DNA from: Cephalotrichum gorgonifer
Taxonomy: Eukaryota; Ascomycota; Sordariomycetes; Microascales; Microascaceae
Assembly (NCBI GenBank): GCA_900312665.1
Contig: ONZQ02000001.1
Coordinates: 1,082,338-1,146,337 of the forward strand
Direction of reading: 5' to 3'
DNA: 64,000 nucleotides
Part shown: piece after piece, positions 54,248 to 64,000 of the stretch
How the letters are laid out: each line of letters starts with the position of its first letter
Numbering within the stretch: position 1 is the stretch's first letter
The notes under the pieces: model-generated
Databases searched by the model: none
What the model saw: only the letters and a program-made list of their open reading frames with translations
What the model was told of the DNA's origin: nothing
Position numbers and translations under genes: made by a program

Positions 54248-55369
54248 ATGTCCTATCCACCACCTCCAGGTGTTTCAGGAACCTCCACACCGCCCGGCGC
54301 CCACCCGTCCCTCCCCGCGCGGCCGCCTCCGTCGAAATCGACGGGGTTCAAGCCCGCCTTTGCGCCGCCATCTACTACACCCAAGCCTTTCCCGCCCCCG
54401 ACCACACCCTCGTATCCCACATCTACGAGCCATGCTCCGGGCACGTACACAGGCCATGTCGCGGCGGCCTCCGCCAGCCAGTATGGTCCGGCGCGGCCCC
54501 TGAGCTACTCGGCAGCGCCGACGGTGAGAGCGGCGCCGACATACCAGAGTCAGGCACGCGCGCCCCAGTACAACCAGCCAAGCTACCGGGCCAGCGGCTA
54601 CAGCGCGCCCCCTAGTGCCGCGAGCTATAGCGCTGCGCCTCAGATCCGAAACCCATTCCCGCTCCCCGGCAGCGCGAACGAATACGACGCCGAGATGGCC
54701 GCCCAGTACGCGCAGTGGCAGAGCGCCTACACGACCAAGGACGCCGGCGCCGCGAACGACGGCATCGCCGGTAGCGGGCGCCCAACCGCTGGCGTAGGAG
54801 CACCCAACGTGCCACCAATCGCGAACCCGGCGGCGGCGGCGGCGGCGACCGAATTGGCCGCGGCGGCGGAACAGCCCGAGAAGAAGACGACGGTGGTGCG
54901 CGAGGGCGGCGGCAAGAAGTGGACGGATGACTCGCTCCTGGAGTGGGACCCCAGCCACCTCCGGCTGTTCGTGGGGAACCTGGCGGGCGAGGTGACGGAC
55001 GACTCCCTCCTCAAGGCGTTCTCGCGGTGGAAGTCGGTGCAGAAGGCGCGGGTGATCCGCGACAAGCGGACGTCCAAGTCCAAGAACTTTGGGTTCGTCA
55101 GCTTCAGCGACCCGGACGACTACTTCCAGGCGGCGAAGGAGATGAACGGCAAGTACATCCAGAGCCACCCGGTCATCGTCACGCGGGCGAAGACGGAGAT
55201 CAAGCCCACGGTGGTGAAGGATAAGGATCGGAGGAAGAACAACAAGAAGGGGAAGAGGAATAATAACCAGGCGTCCGAGCCATTCGAGCCGAGCCTGGGC
55301 CCGACCCCTGGTGCGGGAGTTCAGAAGGCTGGACAGAGGACGAAGAACGGATTGAAGCTTTTAGGGTAG
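54248..55369 (+). CDS. RRM RNA-binding protein, RBM42-like
   Basis: Single exon, 373 residues counted from ATG 54248 (MSYPPPPGVSG). About 1-235 is Pro/Ala/Ser/Tyr-rich, with a conserved NEYDAEMAAQYAQWQSAY segment near 144. The RRM is at about 238-316 with RNP2 LFVGNL (240-245) and RNP1 KNFGFVSF (279-286). A Lys-rich segment (DRRKNNKKGKRNNN) and a short conserved C-terminal KNGLKLLG follow. The single C-terminal RRM followed by a basic tail is the plan of RBM42 orthologues, which bind pre-mRNA or mRNA and associate with hnRNP K in animals; a splicing-related role is inferred. A long antisense frame (54275-55168) is a GC-bias shadow. Confidence 0.92.
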   Translation: MSYPPPPGVSGTSTPPGAHPSLPARPPPSKSTGFKPAFAPPSTTPKPFPPPTTPSYPTSTSHAPGTYTGHVAAASASQYGPARPLSYSAAPTVRAAPTYQSQARAPQYNQPSYRASGYSAPPSAASYSAAPQIRNPFPLPGSANEYDAEMAAQYAQWQSAYTTKDAGAANDGIAGSGRPTAGVGAPNVPPIANPAAAAAATELAAAAEQPEKKTTVVREGGGKKWTDDSLLEWDPSHLRLFVGNLAGEVTDDSLLKAFSRWKSVQKARVIRDKRTSKSKNFGFVSFSDPDDYFQAAKEMNGKYIQSHPVIVTRAKTEIKPTVVKDKDRRKNNKKGKRNNNQASEPFEPSLGPTPGAGVQKAGQRTKNGLKLLG

Positions 55370-57675
55370 GCGGGCAAGTGTGGTGTGTGGCGTAGTCGTG
55401 GCCGTGTGTAGGCGCGGAAAGCCTCCACATTGGCGCACTCGGCAATACAACTCGTGTCGCACGAGGAAGCACCATGGAACTCTACTCGACATGGGTGGCG
55501 TCTGTGCTTGTTGCGGGGAGGGCGTCCAGGTGTTACGTAGGGCATAGTAATCGATAACCTCGTTAACAAATAAGCTAAACAACATTCTTTGTGGAGAGGT
55601 ACATATACACCAGTGGGTGTGCTACTGGTATCACGGGATTGTATCCTACATGTGTATCCGTCTGTGAGTGTGTATGTGTGTGGTATGTATGTGTGTGGTG
55701 TGTATGTGTGTGTGGTGTATGTGTGTGTGTGGTGTGTGCATAGAATGGGCATGGTCACGATGCGAGTCGTTCACGATGTGTGCCAGCTTCCTAGGACATC
55801 GGGAACCCCCAAAGATGGTCTATTTAGGCTGTAGTACAATTGCAGCCAGGGTGGCCAGAATACCCTCTTCTTCGCAGCAAAAATACCACGTTTCAGGAGT
55901 GTAGCCAGAGCTTTGGAGAGTGGATGAGTTTATTCGTGTCTTTCCCGAGTCAATCTGGGGTCGGGTCCCGGTGAGTGGATCCGTGGACAGTACACAGCAC
56001 AGACAGGGGTCTTGAGAGTGCCAAGCAAAAGCAAGTACCCTGAAGGGTCTGCAACTACACAATAGCCAACCGGACAAGCAGGTGTCCTCTGGAGCTGCTG
56101 GCTGGTGGTGGTAGTGCCCATCTCCGCGGCGATCTACTCTGGTCCGTCTCGGTCTCGGGAGGGTTACAATTGGCCGATTCGGCACCAAAGAAAGTACTCG
56201 CACAAGCCCAAAAAAAACCCTCCCACAGTACACGAGCCGAAGCCCCGGCTCGGTGGCTGGAATGGCACACACTAGGACGTGCGGAGTAAGGAGTCCCATG
56301 ACACTAGTTTACTCATTCGAGTAGTCTACTGGGGGAGCACGTGTGGTGTTAAAGATCGGGTCCATCTGGATTATATGCAAGTAAACCCCGCCTGACGGGT
56401 GCGGAGTATCCATACTTGTAGTATTGATCCCGTCTTGAGGTGGTGTTGGTCGATCAATGCCATGCATAAAAGTACAAGTACTCGTACTTGGGGAAACTGC
56501 GGGTACCAAGTGCTCGTGCGAGTACACATCCTTGTATATACTCGTAGTTTGGGCAAGCAAGCCGACGCTACACTACGGCTGTCGGCACCGGGAGGGCAAC
56601 GAACCCTGTACTAGAAGAATTATGTCAGGGAGACGAACAGTCATACTGACGAGGAGTTGCAACAGGTGCTGCCATCGGTGGAGATTGGAGCCGAAGCCCC
56701 TCCGGTCACCGCTTCTTCATGGGAAGTATTAACTAATGGTTAGGTTGCGTCTTGGCCGTTCGAAGTTGGGCAGAAGGCAAGGACAAGCTATTATGTACAT
56801 CGTCAACTATTACCATCCATACTAGCTCGGTAATCATCTCATGGACTGGGTTCCTTTCATGTCGCCAAGCGATTTGCTGCGGGGACTTTTTGCAACGTAT
56901 TTTGACTCGCACATTATCATGCCATCACCTACTTACTTGTACGAGTACCTCCCTGCTACCTTAATTATTACATGAGTAATGAGCAAATTTGGGGGGAGAG
57001 TACTCCCATCGTCGACCGCGCCTTGATACCTACTCGAACGCTCGAGGGATGGGCAGGTACTCGTACCTGTCTTGGCGTGTCCAATACAACCTCCAGACCA
57101 GCTCACTAGCACCGCCAAGACCGCCAAGACCAAGTCTGCGGCAGGCGTCTCTGAACCGGAATTGGGGTCGCTGCTGCTGACTGGCGGCAAATGGCTGATC
57201 TGTGGACAGGACGGGCCCCATCACATGGGACAGGACAGGCTGGTGCCGTACCCTGGCGTGTCCAGCTCCTAGGTTATGGGTCTGGTTAGCGCCTTCCCAT
57301 ATTCTGCCGGGTATTGCATGGCTAGTCTAGTCTTTGTATCCCTGGCTTACCCCTGGACACTCGTCAGGTTCCGTTCCCCCCTTTCGTCAGTATTACGAGT
57401 ACAAGTACGAGAGCCGAGGACAGGTAACAATACCTCGCCTGTTGCCACCGAATTGGTGAACAAACTTCTGAACCCACACACATCACAGCAGGCCACAGAC
57501 CGCAAGACCGACCCGACACCTAAAACCTGTCCAGGAAAAAGAGCGTAAATCGTGGCACCCCCTTGTCGCTAGTTACAATTAGTTCCCTCTCGATGGACTA
57601 CTACCTACCCCATCCCCACAACTCTCCCTCCCTCCCAATACCGGTACTTCTAGTATAAGTTGCTCGTGGCCTCCA
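55370..57675. other. 2.3 kb intergenic region
   Basis: No supported gene. Holds a TG-rich minisatellite just after the RRM gene and a very dense set of GTACAAGTACTCGTAC-like words (56470-57410). Confidence 0.55.
55660..55740 (+). repeat. TG-rich imperfect minisatellite
   Basis: Variable units of TGTGTATGTGTGTGG repeated about five times. Located about 300 bp after the RRM stop codon, within or after its 3' UTR. Confidence 0.85.
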
Positions 57676-59800
57676 ATGCCACCCACAAGTCCACCCCCCT
57701 CCCCGTTCCCTCACCAGTCGAACCTTGACGATCTCCTTGCCGACGACCCCCAGACTGGACTCGCGACATCATCCTCTCGCGCCCACGCCCACGCCCAGTC
57801 CAATGCCAATGCCAAAGGCCCCAGCGCCGCCTCCTCCTCCTCTTCTACCCTAGAACGCATCACCCGGCCCCGCGTGGGCTCGCCCGGGGACATCGAGATG
57901 GAGTCGGTCACGCGCGGCCACCGGCGGCGGCGGAGTAGCATCCTGAACCCCATCGTCGCCCCGACGCGGGCGAGGGCGCGGTCTGTGTCGCAGGCCATTC
58001 CTCTACAGGACGAGGTGAAGATTATCGAAGAGGGGGACGGGGATGAAGGATACAGTGGGAGCGGAAGCGGAGGGGGAGGGGGAGGGTCGAGCGGCGCGAC
58101 CGACTTCAGCGAGGGGAGCGCGTCGGACGACGACCTACACGACGACGAGGAGACGGGGTTGACGAGGAAGGAGAGGGAGAGGAGGAGGCAGAGGAAGGCG
58201 CGGAACACGCTGCTGGATCAGCGGATTGCGCCCGAGAAGGCTCCGGCAGACGAGAAGGGCGATGCGCACGACTCCATGGTGAAGACGTTGCTCATAAATG
58301 CCGGGCTGATCGGGCTGTGGTACATCTTCTCCTTGAGTATATCTCTGGTGAGTCCATCCGTCTCCCCATTTCATCCCAACTGTCCCTCCCAAACCCCCTT
58401 CTCCTTTCCTTGCCGCGAGTGCCCTTCCTCGTCGTTTCTCCAAAGTCACTGTACCACACACGACCTACCACCAAGTGTTGTCCCACCATTGCTAACGAGA
58501 GGGTTCCGAACCCACCCCCTTTTCCTAGTACAATAAATGGATGTTCGATCACGACCGCCTCAACTTTAGATTCCCCCTATTTACCACCTCAGCTCACATG
58601 CTCATACAATTCGCCCTCTCCTCCCTCGTCCTATACTTCATACCCACCCTCCGACCCTACCACCGCCAAGGCTCCGACTCTGGACGGTCGAGGCACGAAC
58701 CTCCGCTGAAGCACCCGGTCATGACGAAATGGTACTACATCTCGAGGATAGCGCCGTGCGGCTTGGCGACGGGCCTCGATATCGGCTTGGGAAATACGTC
58801 ACTACAGTTCATCACTCTTACCTTTTACAGTATGTCTGCTCCTCCTTTTCCTAGATACCAGCGGCCGGGAGTTCCTCTGCCCCGTCCTCTTGCCCTATGC
58901 CCCCCCTTTCCCTCCCCAATTGAGCTCTTCATCCCCCACCTCCTCATCTCTTGAACCCCCGCTAACCACTAACGACCACTAGCGATGTGCAAATCCTCCT
59001 CCCTGGCCTTCGTCCTCATATTCGCCTTCCTGTTCCGCCTCGAGACGCCAACCCTCCGTCTCATCAGCATCATTGCCGTCATGACAATCGGCGTCGTTAT
59101 GATGGTCTTTGGCGAGGTCAAGTTCCACCTCGGTGGCTTCGCGCTCGTCGTCTCCGCCGCCTTCTTCTCGGGGTTCCGCTGGGCCCTCACGCAGATCCTC
59201 CTCCTGCGTAACCCCGCGACATCCAACGCGTTCTCGAGCATATTCTTCCTCGCCCCCGTCATGTTCCTCGTGCTCATCACCCTCGGCTTCATCGTCGAAG
59301 GCTTCTCCGAGCTCCTCGAGGGCATCAAACTCCTGCAGAACGAGTGGGGCACATTCTCCGCCCCGGCATTCCTGCTCTTCCCCGGCTGTATTGCCTTCCT
59401 GATGACGGCGTCAGAGTTCGCCCTCCTGAAGCGCACCTCGGTCGTCACCCTCTCCATCGCGGGCATCTTTAAGGAGGTCGTGACCATCTCGGCCGCGGCC
59501 GTGGTGTTCGAAGACCGCCTCACATTTATAAACTTTATCGGCCTCGTGACTACCATGGCCGCCATCATTGCTTACAACTGGTTCAAGATATCCAGGATGC
59601 GCCGGGACGCGCGGGAGAGCGCGCAGGGGAAGCTCGAGTCCGGCGGCCGCTCCAGGTCGACGACGCCACGTAACGGCGTGAGCGACGCTGATGACGACGA
59701 GGGCGAGGATGCCGGACTATTAGGAGGTGCGCAGGCCGGGTCGGCACGGAGTGACTCCTCGCCCATATTCGGAGGGGACGAAAGGAGTCGCAGGATATAA
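57676..59800 (+). CDS. SLC35/triose-phosphate-translocator-family transporter
   Basis: Exons 57676-58347, 58529-58829 and 58983-59800 encode 596 residues. Donors are GTGAGT and GTATGT; acceptors CCTAG and CACTAG. About 1-195 is a soluble, Ser/Asp/Arg-rich N terminus with poly-Gly at about 130-140. About ten helices follow from LLINAGLIGLWYIFSLSISL through to AAIIAYNWFKI. TPT family features: YNKWMF after helix one, GLDIGLGNTSLQF, TFYTMCKSSSLAFVL, and KEVVTISAAAVVFEDRLT. It has an acidic C-terminal tail. The family exchanges nucleotide sugars or phosphorylated sugars in the Golgi/ER; the substrate is not deducible. Like S. pombe and budding-yeast Ymd8-type members. Confidence 0.93.
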
Positions 59801-60317
59801 TGGGGGCGGCGGTTGGCCGGAATGAGAACTTCCAGTGTACGGATGGCTGTTGGGACACTGTATTTGTATACCCCATATACCCCATATACCGCACTTACTT
59901 GCATACGCATTTTTTTCCTTTATAGTCTATAGAGCTCTCAGTTGGCTGGTGTCGGTCCCCGCGTGCGTGGAGCTGGCGTGTATTGCTTTAGCTACCGAAG
60001 AATATATACAGCGGAATCACATCTACGAACTTGTTGTATATGCCCTCTTCTCAGCTTTCTCTGTGGGAGGACTTCTTGTTCTATGCGATTTTTGGGGTTG
60101 AGGATGTATATACAGCTCTATTCGTCCAGGTTTGTATGTTATATACAGGAACAGGAAAAGGCCCCTTTTTTTTCTTCATCTCGCACACTCCATTTCTCCA
60201 TCTATTCCACTAACAAAGCCTTCTTCCTGCCCACACAGCTTCGCCTCACGGACTCAGCTCACCTGAAAACGCCTCCGCCCCAATAGAAAAGAATTATCTC
60301 GCGAAGATGGAAGCGCC
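59801..60317. other. Convergent intergenic region
   Basis: 517 bp of 3' flanks with a CCCCATATA triplication near 59871-59890. No gene seen. Confidence 0.55.
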
Positions 60318-61279
60318 TTAGGCCGAGACGCAGTCGTTGTCGCTATCCTCGATGAAGAGGCCGCCGTAGATGAGCCCCTCGTCGATGCCGGACTCCTGGA
60401 AGCCGGAGTTCACCACGTCGCTAGTGCCGGTGGGCTTCTTGAGTATGCCGATCTGGTACTGGCCGTTGCCGGCGTTGTTGTTGGAGATGGGCTCGGTGGC
60501 CTTTGCGAGGGCGGCGTCGCCTTCGGAGTACCACAGCTGCAGGGTGCTGTTTTTTTTCTTCGGGTCAGAAATGTTCCTCATACACCATATTGGGATCCCG
60601 ATCCAAGGAAACCCCTGTTTTTTTTTCCTGGGGGAGGGTAGGATAAAACTCACTTCTTGACAAAGTCGAGCGTGATGCCGAAGTTCTGCCACGCGCCCTC
60701 GAGGATCGGCGTCTCCCACAGGACCTTGTAGTTCCTGTCAAGCAGCTTATACGTGTCCCCGCCGAGGCTCTCCTGGCCGATGATGGTCCCGGCCTCGAAG
60801 TTGAACTGATTGGCGTCGTACGCGGCCGTCTCGTGCCAGACGAGGAGGTACTCGTGCGTGAGGTTCAGGGGGCGGGCCGGGTCGACCTGGATGCTGAAGT
60901 GGATCGTCTTCCTGCCCTTGGCGGCCGGGCTGCCCTCGTTGGAGTCGGCGAGGAACTGCAGGCCGGCGCGGCGGAAGCCCCTCTGCGTCATGAAGATGGA
61001 GTCGTCGCTGAGCGTCACCTCGACCGGGACCGTGTCCGAGTCGGCGTCGAAGCGGGAGGGCGCTTCGACGGTCGGGAGCTGGAGGGTCTCGCTCCAGGGG
61101 AGGGCATCGGCGCGGATGTAGTCCGGGTTGAAGGGCATCCAGCCGCCGCCCTTGTTGGTGTCGAAGTCATTCAGGGTGGCCGTGGAGGGGACGCGACCGT
61201 CGAAGATGATGGGGCAGGAGGGCTCCGCGGCCATGGTGGCCCCGGCCAGGGCGAGGAGGGCGGCGGTCTTGCGGAGCAT
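60318..61279 (-). CDS. Secreted GH131 beta-glucanase
   Basis: Exons 60654-61279 and 60318-60546 (107-nt intron, GTGAGT donor, AACAG acceptor after an A run) encode 284 residues. Residues 1-17 are a signal peptide (MLRKTAALLALAGATMA). Family features: CPIIFDGRVP, NPDYIRADALPWSETLQLP, FMTQRGFRRAGLQF, LNLTHEYLLVWHETA, WQNFGITLDFVKNTLQLWYS and GIDEGLIYGGLFIEDSDN. These match GH131 proteins such as the Podospora enzyme active on beta-1,3, 1,4 and 1,6 glucans. No CBM1 is attached, so it is the single-domain form. Extracellular; plant or fungal wall glucan degradation. The acceptor was chosen because it restores VKNTLQLWYS. Confidence 0.92.
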
Positions 61280-62592
61280 CGTGAACTACGGGAGAGGGTG
61301 GGAGGCTGGTGTTGCTGTTACTGGGAGTAGGAAAATAGGCGGATAGGTCGGCTAAGAACAGGACAGTGTGATCGGGAGCAGAGGGGAGGCCGGCCTCATC
61401 TATACTCGACGGGCCCAGAGACCGTATTACTCCCTCCCGGCTCCCCCGGGACTTTTCTTTCCCTCGTGCTCCCCGCGTTGCGGGGCGAGAATGGCGGGAT
61501 ATACGAGACTCTCCATGTCGCTAGAATATATTAAGCCGTGGGTATCGTATGTCCCCCTGCCCCTTGAAATTGATTGCACGAGAATTAGGTGTAATGAACA
61601 AGGACCACGCGCGCGCCATATGACGCGGGGATGGGGGGGTCTGTGTCCTAACTAACACCTTCGCCAACCTATGAAGAGCTAATTATCAGCGTGGACAACT
61701 TTTCCGCCTGCTTGCAATATCCAGTTCCGCCTGCCAGTTGTTTGGGGTATTCGAACGGACGCGAGGAGAAAGGATCGGCGTGTGGAGAAATGAGAAATAT
61801 CCCGCGGGGTGGGAAAGGCAAAACGCTGGAAGAAATATAATCCCCAAATCGGGAACGGCGGAACGGTCGTAATGAAAGCCCATCACTCGTAAGGACCTTG
61901 TAAATTGCGGCCACCTCGTTCCGTAGGTACTCTCTCCATCAAGTCAAAAATATAGTATAGAGAGAGGGGGGCCCAAATCAGGGATTCCGGACTATGGCGC
62001 CGCCGGAGTCTTGTTCCGGATGGACCGGGTAAAGAAGTCTTTTTGCGGAAGCGCAACATGGGACCGGAGGTAGGTCCGAGATGATCTTCCTTTGTTTCTT
62101 TATTCTTCCATTCTTCGTTGGAAAGTGGGCGGGGGGACAGGCCGTATAAACTAGGGGGAGAGAAGGGCTCACCTACTATCCGATGAAACTCGCGATGCTA
62201 TGGAGCGGCGCTGAACCTTTCCTCACCTGCCCCGTTGGTTGGGGCCTCCGACCGGGCCGGTATCGTCGTGATTGAAATGCTGTGATATTCATTCATCATA
62301 TATGGAACGGTCGTCCCGAAAGCCTCGGGGAGAGGTAACACGACTTGACGTGCTGAGCTCGTCCGTCTTCCCTCCGTCTCACTCTCTCCCTCTCCAATTC
62401 CCCACCTAATAGTGCCCGTAAAACTCGATGTCGCTGCCGGTAACTATGTGAATGCGAAAAAAAAAAAGGGGGGGGGGGGGGGGGGGGGTCGGTATATAAA
62501 GCCATCGGCCAACGCGTCACAAACAAAGCAATAATCGCATATGCCATGAGATTGAAACCCCAACAAACTGCAATCCCCATCCCAGTCATCAA
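61280..62592. other. Intergenic upstream of the GH131 gene
   Basis: 1.3 kb between two minus-strand genes; no gene seen. It contains the A11-G21 homopolymer pair listed separately. Confidence 0.55.
62457..62488 (+). repeat. Homopolymer pair A11 followed by G21
   Basis: Eleven A (62457-62467) and 21 G (62468-62488). It is about 105-135 nt after the stop of the Zn2Cys6 gene. Exact lengths may be unreliable in sequencing. Confidence 0.8.
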
Positions 62593-63971
62593 TCATCGTT
62601 GAGGAGGAAAATCTTCCCCCTCTGGGAATTGTTCCCACCAACGCGCCCATTCCTCAGAAACCCCCATAAACTTATAAAAGGCGTCCAGCCTATCGACCAA
62701 CGGCCACACGTCCGCTGTAGTTGTCGACCGCCAGAAGAAGTTCCTGAAAACCTCCTCATCGAGCGTCTTCCACTTGTTGTTGAAGATGCAGAAATAGGAG
62801 TACAGTCGCTTGCAAAGTGCCCCCACGCGCCGCTTCGGGGGGCTCCATTGGAGAGCCCCGAAGTAGCTCCTCAAGGCCAAGAGGATGGTGAGGACCCGTA
62901 CGGCGAGGGCGGGGGTCTTCTGACGGAGGACTTCTGTCCGCCACTCCTCGCCCAGGCCCCTGCATAGATCATTATGCAGCCCCTCAAAAACCTCGAGTTC
63001 GAGACTCCGGCGAAGAAGGCGGTAAAGGTCAGCAGCAGGTGTGAGGTGTTCTGGCCTGATGGCGCTGGCGGTAATATTACCGGGTTCGTTCCAGCTGGGG
63101 TGGTGTTTCTCGACAAGTGCCAACCTCACAGGGGCGGCGCGGACACCGATGAAGCTGGCCAGCACATCCTGCGGTCATCAGTTAACTACAAGCCCTCTAG
63201 TACAAGGCACCGAGACAGCGGCGGAAGAAACGAGCGACGGCGGCCATATACGTACGCTATCGCTAGTTGAGGAGTGGTCCTTGACGAACGCCGACCACCC
63301 GCCCGCCCTGAGAATGTTGTCGTGGGCGGCGTCTAGGAAGGAGAGGGTGCGATCACCCTCTAGCTGGCAGTGAATTTGGCCCAACCACTTGGACAGCTCA
63401 TCTGAAACCGAGATGCGACAAGACCCGTGTTCCGACATGACTTTGAGGTCGTAATTCGGAAGCAGTTCGGTGATCATCTTGTTGATACCGGCGACATCGA
63501 CTCTGTCATCGGGCACACTTTCTTGCGGGGCGGCACGTGTGAGACTAAGGGTTAATATAGGAGCTGCTTCGAATGTTAGGTTGATGGGAGGGGACACGGA
63601 CAGAAGAGAGAACTGACAGAAGATAGAACTGACAGAAGATAGAACGGACAGAAGAGAGAACGGACAAGAGAAAGGACAAGAGAAAGAAAACGCACAGAGA
63701 TTCGAGCAACTTCGGGCGAGCTGGAGAATATTGGCTCCCGTGCATAAGTACTCGTTCTTCGCGCAACCCTCGCACAGCTGGTCGGGGGTCGGGTTGTCGC
63801 TTTTCGCACACTAGAGGCCGGTTAGTGGAACCAAACGGGTGCCGAGAGGAGAAAGGGGGATGATGCTCGAGGGGTGTTTCTCCGTGCCTTGATCTTGGCG
63901 AACCGACAGTGGGTACAAACTGAACGGGTGTCTTTCATCTTCTTTGTGCTCTTTCGACTTTCGTCGTCCAT
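62593..63971 (-). CDS. Zn2Cys6 fungal transcription regulator
   Basis: Four exons are predicted: 63888-63971, 63696-63810, 63256-63563 and 62593-63168 (360 residues). Residues 19-51 form a zinc cluster C-x2-C-x6-C-x11-C-x2-C-x6-C (Cys19, 22, 29, 41, 44, 51), with the first half CTHCRFAKIK in exon 1 and the rest in exon 2. Intron 1 (77 nt) begins GC (AAG/GCACGG) and ends CTCTAG after CTAACC. Intron 2 (132 nt, GTGCGT to AAGCAG) holds a tandem repeat and is stop-free. Intron 3 (87 nt) is GTACGT to CCGCAG. The C-terminal 200 residues are helical with Trp-rich ending (WARWWEQFPEGED). The frame is open upstream of the ATG to the window edge, so more N-terminal sequence is possible. Target genes unknown; no linked metabolic cluster is visible besides GH131. 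Confidence 0.75.
63599..63686 (-). repeat. Intronic tandem repeat: four 16-bp units then two 12-bp units
   Basis: On the plus strand GACAGAAGAKAGAACK is repeated at 63599-63614, 63615-63630, 63631-63646 and 63647-63662, followed by two copies of GACAAGAGAAAG (63663-63686). All lie within predicted intron 2 of the Zn2Cys6 gene, where the transcript strand is pyrimidine-rich. Confidence 0.9.
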
Positions 63972-64000
63972 GGGCCCGTTCCTTCGGCCTCGTTGTTGAC

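Noticed and set aside
54275..55168. 297-codon minus-strand frame antisense to the RRM gene
   Set aside because: It mirrors a GC-biased real gene; its residues are Arg/Gly/Val-rich with no domain, and the plus strand has a clear RRM.

Overview
The window is nuclear DNA of a filamentous ascomycete (Pezizomycotina), most likely a Sordariomycete. Evidence: short introns (mostly about 55-130 nt) with GTRNGT donors and CTAAC/CTGAC branch points close to the acceptor, a Clr5-domain gene, a Zn2Cys6 regulator, an ech42-type chitinase, a GH131 glucanase, GC-rich coding sequence and AT-richer, repeat-dotted intergenic DNA. I cannot narrow it to a genus. Exon coordinates below are my own splice predictions; I checked that they keep frame and that the joined proteins read as family members.

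Layout. 1-3990: the 5' 1330 codons of a Bem3-like PX-PH-RhoGAP gene (minus, runs off the left edge), followed by a 7.5 kb gene desert. 11.5-20.7 kb: a His/Cys/Pro-rich SR-like protein, a Clr5-domain protein, an SDR oxidoreductase, a small coiled-coil protein, COX17 and a J-domain protein. 22.7-27.1 kb: a low-complexity, probably GPI-anchored surface protein and a secreted GH18 chitinase, both cell-wall related. 29.3-41.2 kb: a dense housekeeping block: a four-TM protein, RanGAP (RNA1), a C2H2 protein, a second multi-TM protein, NAR1, a SUZ-domain protein, an unrecognised Gln/Asp-rich protein and mitochondrial ATP synthase subunit h (ATP14). 42.6-45.5 kb: the AGC kinase SCH9, then a second desert of 5.7 kb. 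51.2-59.8 kb: the SWI/SNF-RSC subunit SSR4, an RBM42-like RRM protein and an SLC35/TPT-type transporter. 60.3-64 kb: a secreted GH131 beta-glucanase and a Zn2Cys6 regulator at the right edge.

Functional themes: polarity and growth signalling (BEM3, SCH9), wall building and turnover (GPI protein, GH18, GH131), mitochondria and Fe-S assembly (COX17, ATP14, NAR1), nuclear transport and chromatin (RNA1, SSR4). Several neighbours are divergent pairs sharing 0.5-0.75 kb promoters, some with a palindromic CACGTG box. I see no operon-like cluster and no discrete new multigene system. The most unusual signals are three stop-free, frame-neutral introns (exitron-like), an apparent GC-AG intron inside the zinc cluster of the right-edge regulator, a G-rich minisatellite just downstream of SCH9, and intergenic DNA full of TAC(A/G)AGTA-type near-palindromic words.
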